Assembly: GCA_023261465.1 (NCBI GenBank)
Contig: JAHFOW010000075.1
Coordinates: 1-13,042, forward strand
Reading direction: 5' to 3'
Length of the DNA: 13,042 nt
Origin: Planctomycetota bacterium
GTDB taxonomy: Bacteria > Planctomycetota > Brocadiia > Brocadiales > Brocadiaceae
Position numbers and translations under genes: made by a program. A model generated the notes under the pieces. It saw nothing but the letters and a program-made list of their open reading frames with translations, did no database searches and was not told the DNA's origin. This document shows positions 1 through 5,874 of this stretch, in pieces (within the stretch, counting starts at the first letter, position 1; every line of letters begins with the position of its first letter).

Positions 1-22
1 TATTCATCTTTCGTTATCGAAT

Positions 23-95
<73 letters not shown>

Positions 96-112
96 TTAAT
101 TATTAAATCAGG

Positions 113-754
113 ATGATCGATTTACATACACATACTCTATTTTCAGACGGTGTGCTTTTGCCCGCAGAACTCATTCGCCGCTGCGAGGCGAAGGGTTTTC
201 GCGGACTGGTTATAACAGACCACGTTGATTATTCCAATATAGATTTTGTAATACCCAATGTTTTGAAGGCATGCAGGGAGATTGCCGCTGTTTCCAAAAT
301 TAAAGTCTACGGCGGGGCAGAACTAACCCACATCAGGCCGGAGCATATAAAGTCCATGGTTGGACATGCAAGGTCTTTAGGGGCATTTATTGTTTTAGTT
401 CATGGGGAAACAATTACCGAACCTGTGCTGCCGGGGACAAATCGTGCGGCGATTGAGGCAGGCGCTGATGTCCTGGTGCATCCGGGTTTAATATCGGAGA
501 CAGATGCGAGGTTGGCTCAAAAGAACGGCGTCAGGCTTGAGATTTCAGGCAGGAAAGGCCATGCCTATGCCAATGGCCATGTCGTAAAAATGGGTAAAAA
601 GGTTGGGGCAAAACTTGTCTTTGGTTCTGATTCCCACACACCCGATGATTTGCTGGATCGCAGTCGCGCTGAAAATATTGCCCGTGGCGCGGGTCTGGAT
701 GACGACGATATTCGAAAAATATTTCAAGAGGCAGAGTCTTTACTTGGTTTATAA
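113..754 (+). CDS. PHP-domain metal-dependent phosphoesterase (histidinol-phosphatase-like)
   Basis: This 213-residue protein is one PHP domain. Visible metal-binding motifs are DLHTHT at residues 3-8 (His5, His7), a downstream SDG, TDH at 35-37 (His37), a GGAEL segment, a LVHGET segment, VHPG, and GSDSH at 171-175 (Asp173, His175). PHP proteins bind two or three metal ions and hydrolyse phosphoesters; members act as histidinol phosphatases, nucleotidases or polymerase proofreading domains. The protein is shorter than classical HisK-type histidinol phosphatases and no his genes lie nearby, so the substrate is not established. The start ATG lies just after the tRNA and has only a weak AGG upstream. 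It is the first gene of a likely operon with the TPR and pseudouridine synthase genes (15-nt gap to the next). Confidence 0.88.
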   Translation: MIDLHTHTLFSDGVLLPAELIRRCEAKGFRGLVITDHVDYSNIDFVIPNVLKACREIAAVSKIKVYGGAELTHIRPEHIKSMVGHARSLGAFIVLVHGETITEPVLPGTNRAAIEAGADVLVHPGLISETDARLAQKNGVRLEISGRKGHAYANGHVVKMGKKVGAKLVFGSDSHTPDDLLDRSRAENIARGAGLDDDDIRKIFQEAESLLGL

Positions 755-769
755 TTTTAGGGAAGAAAC

Positions 770-1417
770 ATGAAAGAAGCTACGTTACAGACAATAAGAA
801 CGCTGAATAAATATAAAGTTTATATTGGCACAGGTATTGGGGTAGCCATTGCAATCACCGCCGGAGTTACGTTTTTTGTGACACAGAAAGTTCAAAAGAC
901 GGAATCTGCATGGCAAGCCCTTTGGAAAATAAATAATGACCTTGCAGCAGTGTCACAGCAGGGGAGAGTTGAAAAAGACCGGAATGCAGCCTTATCCACA
1001 GCGGCCGAAGCGTATAAACATGTCAGGAATACCATGTCGTCCTCCAGCGCTTCCCCGTGGGTGCTGTTCCAACTGGGAAATGTTTGCTATAGCTTAAAGA
1101 ATTACGACGAGGCCATTCGGGCGTATAATGACTTTTTGGAGAAATATAGTGGCCATCCCCTTGCATCTGTTGTGAAACAATCATTGGGATATGCTTACGA
1201 GGAAAAAGGGCAATTCCAGGAGGCAGTCAGGCAATTTGATGAAATTCTTGCCCAGAATAATTTTCTTGGCGCTCAGGTGAAATGGGACGCCGGACGTTGT
1301 TATGAGAAATTAAACCAGACTAGCGATGCGGTTAATGCTTATACAAAAGTAATCGAACTCTCTCCAAACAGTAATTGGGCCACAATGGCGCAATACCGTT
1401 TATCTGCGCTTAAATAA
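770..1417 (+). CDS. Membrane-anchored tetratricopeptide-repeat protein
   Basis: This 215-residue protein has a short basic N-terminus, one hydrophobic helix at about residues 17-38, then a soluble part ending in TPR units at roughly 94-128, 131-164 and 168-203. Recognisable TPR signatures are LGNVCYSLKNYDEAIRAYNDF, with similar G-YA/EKG-F-EAV and A-KL-DAV-AY helices following. By topology it is an inner-membrane protein with a periplasmic TPR domain, resembling YfgM-like and other cell-envelope scaffolds; the partner is unknown. AGGGAAG lies a few bases upstream of the ATG and supports this start. It is 15 nt after the PHP gene and 1 nt before the pseudouridine synthase gene, so the three are almost certainly co-transcribed. 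Confidence 0.85.
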   Translation: MKEATLQTIRTLNKYKVYIGTGIGVAIAITAGVTFFVTQKVQKTESAWQALWKINNDLAAVSQQGRVEKDRNAALSTAAEAYKHVRNTMSSSSASPWVLFQLGNVCYSLKNYDEAIRAYNDFLEKYSGHPLASVVKQSLGYAYEEKGQFQEAVRQFDEILAQNNFLGAQVKWDAGRCYEKLNQTSDAVNAYTKVIELSPNSNWATMAQYRLSALK

Positions 1418-1418
1418 T

Positions 1419-2423
1419 ATGCCACAGGAAGCCGCAGAAGTAAAACAAATACAATTTGACATAAAAAAGGCCTTCGATGAAAAAAGGATCGATAGGTATC
1501 TTGCCTCACGCCTTCCCGATTATTCCAGGACTTTCATCCAGAAGCTAATAAAAGAAGGCGCCGTCCAGGTACACGGGCGCGCGGTTAAGAGCAGTTACGA
1601 CATCCAAAAAAACGATGTTATCACCGTCAGTTTGCCTGTGCTTGAAGAATTTAAGGTAGTTCCTGAGGACATCCCATTAAATATTGTGTACGAAGATGAT
1701 TATTTGATGCTCATTAACAAGCCTTACGATATGGTTGTCCATCCGGCTGGCGGTCATCCTTCCGGAACGCTTGTGAATGGGCTGGCCTTTTACTGCCAAA
1801 ATCTGTCGCAAACCAACGGACCGATCAAGGCGGGTATTGTACACAGGTTGGACAGGGATACCAGCGGCGTTATGTTAGTCATTAAGAGTGACGCCGTTCA
1901 TTCACATATTGCCATGCAATTTGAAAAGAGATACGTTAAAAAGGAATATATTGCCGTGGTAGAAGGCGTGATGGCTTTTGATTCTGACGAGATTAGTTTG
2001 CCGATAGGAAGGCATCAGATAGACCGGCTAAAGATGGCCGTGCGGCATGATATCGGGAAAGAGGCTGTTTCAATATATGAGGTAATAGAACGTTTTCGAG
2101 GGTATACCCTGGTAAAGATAATGCCAAAGACGGGACGAACGCACCAGATTCGCGTGCACTTGCGGGCAATAGGACATCCCGTGGTTGCTGATGCTACCTA
2201 TGGCAAGCAAGATACCTATTATCTTTCTGATTTGGTTCAGAAAGAAAGGGCGCCTGGCGAGGTTCCCCTTATTGAGCGTCAGGCGCTCCACGCACACAAG
2301 ATAGAGTTTTTTCATCCCATCCAGAACAAAAAAATGGAGTTCAAGGTAGATTTACCGCCCGACATGCAACTTCTGGTAAAAACACTCAGGGAAGTTAGAC
2401 CCTATAAGAACGAGATTCATTAA
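1419..2423 (+). CDS. RluD-family 23S rRNA pseudouridine synthase
   Basis: This 334-residue protein has an N-terminal S4 RNA-binding domain (about 18-75, with the RIDRYLASRLPDYSR segment) and an RluA/RluD catalytic domain (about 85-315). The active-site motif HRLDRDTSG begins at His142, so the catalytic aspartate is Asp145. The later GRTHQIRVHL and GHPVVADATYG motifs are also typical. The domain order and length match RluD, which makes pseudouridines in helix 69 of 23S rRNA, but target specificity cannot be read from sequence alone; RluC is an alternative. The ATG overlaps the end of the TPR gene almost directly (1-nt gap) and lacks a Shine-Dalgarno of its own, suggesting translational coupling. 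Confidence 0.93.
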   Translation: MPQEAAEVKQIQFDIKKAFDEKRIDRYLASRLPDYSRTFIQKLIKEGAVQVHGRAVKSSYDIQKNDVITVSLPVLEEFKVVPEDIPLNIVYEDDYLMLINKPYDMVVHPAGGHPSGTLVNGLAFYCQNLSQTNGPIKAGIVHRLDRDTSGVMLVIKSDAVHSHIAMQFEKRYVKKEYIAVVEGVMAFDSDEISLPIGRHQIDRLKMAVRHDIGKEAVSIYEVIERFRGYTLVKIMPKTGRTHQIRVHLRAIGHPVVADATYGKQDTYYLSDLVQKERAPGEVPLIERQALHAHKIEFFHPIQNKKMEFKVDLPPDMQLLVKTLREVRPYKNEIH

Positions 2424-2509
2424 GATATTTATCAAGTCCCTCAAATAAATACATCATGCTCCTTCGCCCCCTTATCAAGAGGTGCTGTTTGTTTATGAGA
2501 GAAAAATGA

Positions 2510-2710
2510 CTTCGCTTTGATCGCAATAACAGGATAAGGTCGCAATGGCCGGTTCCTTCTTTGCAATGATAAAGCGCAATGCACAACGACAGGATGCACG
2601 CACAATGCTATACCATTAAAGTGCATAGTCCGTGTCATTGCGAGGGTCTTTTCCGAAGCAATCTCCCCGCTTTCACAAGGGAGAATTGGTTGCTGCTATG
2701 CCGCGCCAGG
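2510..2710. repeat. Degenerate REP-like palindromic repeat cluster
   Basis: Position 2633 starts TGTCATTGCGAGG and continues to GAAGCAATCTC, the layout of the widespread REP-like element whose ends are TGTCATTGCGAG and GAAGCAATCTC. The part from about 2681 (GAGAATTGGTTGC) resembles the reverse-orientation half in decayed form. A further decayed copy at 2510-2533 reads CTTCGCTTTGATCGCAATAACA. The copies are imperfect, so this is a relic cluster, not an active element. Identification rests on recognising the pattern, not on a genome-wide count. Confidence 0.45.
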
Positions 2711-2746
2711 GAAATTTTCACTTTCCCATGGTGTGGACAAAATTCA

Positions 2747-2774
2747 TTGATTTTTATCTATGCAATGTTATAAT
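2747..2774 (+). promoter_or_regulatory. Sigma70-type promoter of tatA
   Basis: A perfect -10 box TATAAT (2769-2774) lies 16 nt after a -35-like TTGATT (2747-2752). Transcription would begin near 2781, giving a leader of about 33 nt that carries the AGGAGG ribosome-binding site at 2801-2806. Confidence 0.6.
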
Positions 2775-2813
2775 TTGTTCTACTTTTAAAATTTTTTATA
2801 AGGAGGCATAATT

Positions 2814-3035
2814 ATGTTTAGTATGCCAGGCGGTTGGGAATGGCTCATAATTCTGATTGTAGCGCTTTTGATTTTTGGCAAGAGACTTCCTGAAGTTATG
2901 AAATCACTGGGTCGCGGTATTGTTGAATTTAAGAAGGGCGTAAAGGGTGTTGAGGAAGATGTTGAAGATTCCAGCAGTAGAACTACCCAGAAGAAGATAG
3001 ACGAAAAGGAAACCACAAAGCAGGAAAATAAGTAA
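2814..3035 (+). CDS. tatA: TatA/E-family twin-arginine translocase subunit
   Basis: This 73-residue protein has the TatA/E layout: a short N-terminus, one transmembrane helix at about residues 9-22 containing a Glu before the hydrophobic run (GGWEWLIIL), the hinge FGKRLPE at 21-28, an amphipathic helix (VMKSLGRGIVEFKKGVKG), and a highly charged, unstructured tail. TatA forms the oligomeric pore element of the Tat pathway, exporting folded, often cofactor-bearing proteins across the cytoplasmic membrane. TatA and TatE cannot be told apart here, and TatB is less likely given the short tail. The ATG follows a strong AGGAGG with an 7-nt spacer. No tatC or tatB is adjacent, so the other components must be elsewhere. 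It has its own promoter. Confidence 0.92.
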   Translation: MFSMPGGWEWLIILIVALLIFGKRLPEVMKSLGRGIVEFKKGVKGVEEDVEDSSSRTTQKKIDEKETTKQENK

Positions 3036-3146
3036 GTTAAAATAGATTATTATGATGTAAACCAATCAGGTTAATTTGCTTAAAAGTTTAAGGTGTTTTT
3101 GATTTCGGGTGTTTTATTAAACGAAAAGATTGAGGGGTAATTATCA

Positions 3147-3245
3147 ATGAAAGACAAGAGAAGACAAAGATTAACTTGGCGGAGTAAACGTGCAAATCAT
3201 GGAAAAATGGGTTGCAAAGGAAGAAGAGTAGGAAGGTACAAATAA
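3147..3245 (+). CDS. Very basic 32-residue micropeptide
   Basis: An ATG at 3147 lies 8 nt after GAGGGGT (3132-3138), a good ribosome-binding site, and opens a frame of 32 codons ended by TAA at 3243. Fourteen of the 32 residues are Lys or Arg, against one acidic residue (Asp3); there is one Trp (11), one His (18) and one Cys (23). The middle reads TWRSKRANHGKMGCKGRR. I do not recognise a family with certainty. The composition suggests a nucleic-acid- or ribosome-binding peptide, but this is inference. It lies 111 nt after tatA on the same strand. The chance that it is a fortuitous frame is real because of its length; the ribosome-binding site and the strongly biased composition are the arguments for it. 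Confidence 0.5.
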   Translation: MKDKRRQRLTWRSKRANHGKMGCKGRRVGRYK

Positions 3246-3480
3246 CATAACGCAGATTAGCCGCAATCAAAGCCCCCTTAGAAAATGGGGTGAAGGGGAT
3301 TGTGAAAAACTTGCGTAAAAAAGAAGTTTTTACAGGATAACGCTATTTTGGCAGGGTTCGCCGTTATATTTTAAAACAAGCATGGTTCACCGCTTCGGGT
3401 TTTGCTATCAGCTCACCCGTTAATAGAAAACCGAAAGTATAAAATGTAAAGCCTCATATTTCGGTACACAACAATCTTTA
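3246..3480. other. Intergenic region between the micropeptide and the convergent phosphoesterase gene
   Basis: No gene is visible in this stretch. A C-rich/G-rich segment near 3270-3300 (CCCCCTTAG ... GAAGGGG) resembles decayed repeat sequence. An imperfect hairpin of about 13 bp can be drawn between 3393-3408 (CTTCGGGTTTTGCTAT) and 3423-3437 (ATAGAAAACCGAAAG). It has no U-run and its role is unknown. Confidence 0.45.
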
Positions 3481-3520
3481 AGAAAGATTCACAAGTTTGA
3501 CAATTATTGTGAATCTTTCT
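3481..3520. terminator. Hairpin terminator at the end of the kinase-phosphoesterase operon
   Basis: A perfect 14-bp inverted repeat, AGAAAGATTCACAA (3481-3494) and TTGTGAATCTTTCT (3507-3520), encloses a 12-nt loop. The right arm touches the last base of the phosphoesterase stop codon, so on the minus strand it starts right after the gene. There is no long U-run on either side, so termination strength is uncertain; it could serve as a bidirectional terminator between convergent genes or as a 3'-end stabiliser. Confidence 0.55.
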
Positions 3521-4443
3521 CAAACACCTTTTAAAACTCTTTGGGCCAACTCTCCCGGCAGTTTTGCTTCGGTAATTTTCTGTGACGCGGCTTCTGTGTT
3601 ATAGGGGACTCGCTTGAAACAGAGATGTTTCGAAACAGAATCAAATACTACATAACAGGCTTGTGGATTTCCATCCCTCGGTTGGCCCACAGACCCCACA
3701 TTAATGTAATATTTCCAATCCTTTGTTGTTTCGATATCAAAGGACTCTTCCCTGGTGGTAGATTGCTTTTCGATAAGCATGAGTCTCATGTCATAATTAT
3801 CCGCAGGAATGAGAACAGAAGCGCTTACCGTTCTGACTTCTTTTGTATAAATATAGGCTGCCGGTCTATGCGTATGCCCCCCGAAAGTTACGCGGGACCA
3901 CAGAGTTGTGTATTTGAGTATGCATGCATTCTTGGCGTATTCGTATCCTCGCGGATATGCTGGTGTACTGTGTACGATTTCAAACCCGTCTTTACGAAAT
4001 TTCAATCTGAACGCAAGGCGTTTTAAAAATTTCCGGTTTTCTCTAGTCAGTACTCCGCTTGTCCAGTCAATAGCAGTTTTTGCCACAGGGTTCATTTCTG
4101 AAGTAAGGGACGGCTCACCCACAGCTTCTTTATCGTGGTTGCCGCCAATGGCCAGACCTTTTTTTTCGAAGAGTGTAATTGCATCCAGCAAATTGTTTTT
4201 TTGTGCGGTATCAAAATACGGCTGTTCGATAATTTTTTGAATAAGTTCTCCTCTTACTTTTTTTCTGCCATAAACTAAGTAGCGCACGAGATTGCAGCAT
4301 TCATTGGGAGCACCGCCGTAGCCAACAATATCCCCGCCAATCAATATCCTGTCGACATGGTTTTCCTTTTCGGCAATTTCTTTGATTATTGCAAGTAAGG
4401 CATCCACATTACTGTGAATGTCCGATATAATCACGCATTTCAT
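3520..4443 (-). CDS. Calcineurin-like metallophosphoesterase (YfcE/MJ0936-like)
   Basis: This 307-residue protein carries the full set of dimetal phosphoesterase motifs: SDIHSN (Asp8, His10), GGDIVGYG (Asp38), GNHDKE (Asn102, His103), an IVHSTP segment (His158) and GGHTHRP (His190, His192). The late NVGSVGQPRDGNP motif is typical of the small calcineurin-like phosphodiesterases, which hydrolyse phosphodiesters or phosphoproteins with Mn or similar metals. About 50 residues inserted between the GDIVGYG and GNHD blocks make it longer than YfcE. Upstream of the ATG on the minus strand, AGGAAAGG serves as ribosome-binding site. It lies 39 nt after the kinase-like gene on the same strand and is probably co-transcribed, raising the possibility that it acts on the same regulatory circuit. 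The substrate is unknown. Confidence 0.88.
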   Translation of the reverse strand: MKCVIISDIHSNVDALLAIIKEIAEKENHVDRILIGGDIVGYGGAPNECCNLVRYLVYGRKKVRGELIQKIIEQPYFDTAQKNNLLDAITLFEKKGLAIGGNHDKEAVGEPSLTSEMNPVAKTAIDWTSGVLTRENRKFLKRLAFRLKFRKDGFEIVHSTPAYPRGYEYAKNACILKYTTLWSRVTFGGHTHRPAAYIYTKEVRTVSASVLIPADNYDMRLMLIEKQSTTREESFDIETTKDWKYYINVGSVGQPRDGNPQACYVVFDSVSKHLCFKRVPYNTEAASQKITEAKLPGELAQRVLKGV

Positions 4444-4482
4444 GGGTAAGAACCTTTCCTAAGCTATTGGAAAATATATAAT

Positions 4483-5289
4483 TCAGATACTGCTGAGTGC
4501 GTTTTTTAATTCCTCTGCAGTTTGTATTCTCTGTGCGACGTTTATTTCTAACAATCCTTTCATAATTGCTTCTAATTTCGGAGGTATTTGTTTGTTTAAT
4601 TGCGATGGGGGGATCTTTTCCTTCTCCCATAATCTTTTTGTCAGTATCTGGTAAAGGATGAGACCAACGGAATAAAGGTCTGTCCTGCCATCAAGTCGAA
4701 TTGTAGACAAAATAGCCTCGTAATGGACTTTTCGGGGAAGGTCTTTCAGATAGTTCAGCATCTGCAATTGTTCAGGCGAAGCATATTCTTTACTTATACC
4801 CTTGATAATACCGCCGCGTTTGATGGCTAATTCAAAATCAATCAGATGTACTAATCCGGTTTTTTGATTAAGAATCAGGTGCCCTGGCTTTAGGTCGCAA
4901 TGAACGTAACCCTTACTGTGAAGATAGTGCAAGGGGTCGCAGAGGTTTATAAAGAGTTTAACAACTTCATTAATTACTTCGGCGCTTTCCCCATTTTTTT
5001 CACAAAAATAGTCAACAAGGTCATATCCTGCGATGTGCTGAAGTACTATGAAGTTTTGTGTGATGAGAAACTTTTCATCTCTGAACAACTCCCCCTGCCC
5101 GAAATCATACGCTACGGGTATTTGAACGTGGCTGAGTTCTTTCAATAGGTAATACTCTTCCGAGAAATCGAAATCGGGAGAGTATTTGATACCTTTTTCG
5201 GGTGAATTGAGTAAAACAGCATAATTGGATTTGTGTAAGCTGGCCTGACACTTAAAGTCATTAAACTGGTACTTGTTGATTCTATACAT
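4483..5289 (-). CDS. Atypical Ser/Thr protein kinase-like protein
   Basis: This 268-residue protein is a eukaryote-like protein kinase fold with no membrane segment. The catalytic loop reads HCDLKPGH (130-137): Asp132 and Lys134 are kept but the usual Asn is His137. The metal-binding DFG is DFE (151-153). The YASPEQ at 169-174 stands for APE, and DLYSVGLILYQILT is the helix F region. No glycine-rich loop is visible; Lys35 (GIKYS) and Glu44 or Glu45 are only possible counterparts of the beta3-Lys/alphaC-Glu pair. It could be an active but divergent kinase or a pseudokinase. No Shine-Dalgarno precedes the ATG. The gene is divergent from amt1 and probably heads an operon with the phosphoesterase. 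Confidence 0.82.
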   Translation of the reverse strand: MYRINKYQFNDFKCQASLHKSNYAVLLNSPEKGIKYSPDFDFSEEYYLLKELSHVQIPVAYDFGQGELFRDEKFLITQNFIVLQHIAGYDLVDYFCEKNGESAEVINEVVKLFINLCDPLHYLHSKGYVHCDLKPGHLILNQKTGLVHLIDFELAIKRGGIIKGISKEYASPEQLQMLNYLKDLPRKVHYEAILSTIRLDGRTDLYSVGLILYQILTKRLWEKEKIPPSQLNKQIPPKLEAIMKGLLEINVAQRIQTAEELKNALSSI

Positions 5290-5291
5290 AA

Positions 5292-5355
5292 TGTATTTTG
5301 TATATTATCTTGGTTAATAATTTTTGTGATTATAACGTAATATACAAAAAATACA
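5292..5355. repeat. Inverted repeat around the kinase promoter
   Basis: TGTATTTTGTATATTA (5292-5307) is matched in reverse by TAATATACAAAAAATACA (5338-5355), with only a two-base length difference in the A/T run. The 30-nt space holds a TATAAT -10 box on the minus strand (5334-5329). The layout fits an operator for a dimeric or looping regulator, though AT-rich DNA makes chance symmetry more likely. Confidence 0.45.
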
Positions 5356-5357
5356 AA
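5329..5357 (-). promoter_or_regulatory. Possible promoter of the kinase-phosphoesterase operon
   Basis: A perfect TATAAT on the minus strand (5334 to 5329) lies about 40 nt upstream of the kinase start. The -35 region is poor (TTTGTA or TTGTAT, depending on spacing), so activation by a regulator is possible. The inverted repeat at 5292-5355 brackets the -10 box. Confidence 0.4.
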
Positions 5358-5513
5358 ATTTTAAAATAGAACTGAGAAAATTTTCCCTAAGGTATAAAAT
5401 GACCACAAAAGATGTAATTAATCCCAAGTGGTTGAAATATGCCAAGTTTTATGGATTTATATTTTTATAGTGAAAATTTTTATAACACTCTATGAATTAA
5501 TACATTAAATGCG

Positions 5514-5556
5514 ATTTATAGGAAATAAGATATCAATTTATAGGCAATGCCATTGC
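5514..5556. repeat. 13-mer direct repeat and adjacent dyad upstream of amt1
   Basis: ATTTATAGGAAAT (5514-5526) and ATTTATAGGCAAT (5536-5548) differ at one base and start 22 nt apart, about two helical turns. The second copy runs into the dyad GCAATG-C-CATTGC (5544-5556). Spacing on one face of the helix suggests a tandem protein-binding site, about 320 nt before amt1. No known regulator consensus is recognised. Confidence 0.4.
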
Positions 5557-5820
5557 TCAATATTTGTAAGAGAAATGATGATTAATATTACATATAAAAT
5601 AAGTCATATCATATTATATAAAGAATTATTATAAACACGTTAAACTATTAACAAAAGATAAAAACTCTATTGTAAATTTAATTGAGGCATATTAGTTGCT
5701 ACTTTTTGAATGGTTTTGTGAACTTTTTTTCCCAAATTAACGTGTTTTATTGTTTTCGAAGAAAGGTTTTTCATGGAAAGGAGGTTTCGTAATAATAAAG
5801 GATTTATTTATATTTTAGTA

Positions 5821-5849
5821 TTGTAATTATTTTGCACAAAAGGTAGTAT
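5821..5849 (+). promoter_or_regulatory. Possible sigma70-type promoter of amt1
   Basis: TTGTAA (5821-5826) and TAGTAT (5844-5849) are separated by 17 nt; each matches the consensus at four of six positions. The transcript would begin near 5856, leaving a leader of about 19 nt. This is a weak call in AT-rich DNA. Confidence 0.3.
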
Positions 5850-5874
5850 TTGCAATTAGAAAAGGGGTGAATTT

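Larger units (their letters stand above)
2424..2813. other. Intergenic region with degenerate REP-like repeats and the tatA promoter
   Basis: This 390-nt stretch separates the pseudouridine synthase gene from tatA. I see no convincing gene: several short frames of 60-65 codons exist on both strands but lack ribosome-binding sites and overlap one another. It holds degenerate copies of a CATTGCGAG...GAAGCAATCTC-type palindromic repeat and, at its right end, the tatA promoter. No clear terminator follows the pseudouridine synthase gene. Confidence 0.7.
5290..5874. other. AT-rich divergent regulatory region between the kinase-like gene and amt1
   Basis: This 585-nt stretch has no convincing gene on either strand. 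It contains the likely kinase promoter within an inverted repeat on the left, a 13-mer direct repeat and dyad near 5514-5556, and a possible amt1 promoter at the right end. A 17-codon frame (5773-5826) starts ATGGAAAGGAGG but has no ribosome-binding site of its own. No GG-N10-GC sigma54 promoter was found. Confidence 0.65.

Noticed and set aside
2395..2773. Short frames on both strands between the pseudouridine synthase gene and tatA (60-65 codons)
   Set aside because: They lack ribosome-binding sites, overlap each other and run through decayed repeats; no family signature is visible.
3079..3104. CTTAAA-AG-TTTAAG followed by GGTGTTTTT as a tatA terminator
   Set aside because: Six A/T-rich base pairs with a two-base loop cannot form a stable hairpin.
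3088..3270. 60-codon minus-strand frame opposite the micropeptide
   Set aside because: No ribosome-binding site and low-complexity hydrophobic content; the plus-strand micropeptide has the better start signals.
3625..4240. Two overlapping plus-strand frames (133 and 110 codons) in the phosphoesterase gene
   Set aside because: They are antisense to a gene with a full set of catalytic motifs and show no recognisable domain.
5773..5826. 17-codon leader frame before amt1
   Set aside because: The AGGAGG lies inside the frame, not before it, and there is no upstream ribosome-binding site. Kept only as part of the leader-element finding.
5842..5853. Possible sigma54 promoter (GG...GC) before amt1
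   Set aside because: The gap between GG (5842) and GC (5852) is 8 nt, not 10, and the flanks do not fit TGGCAC-N5-TTGC. No better match was found before amt2 or amt3.
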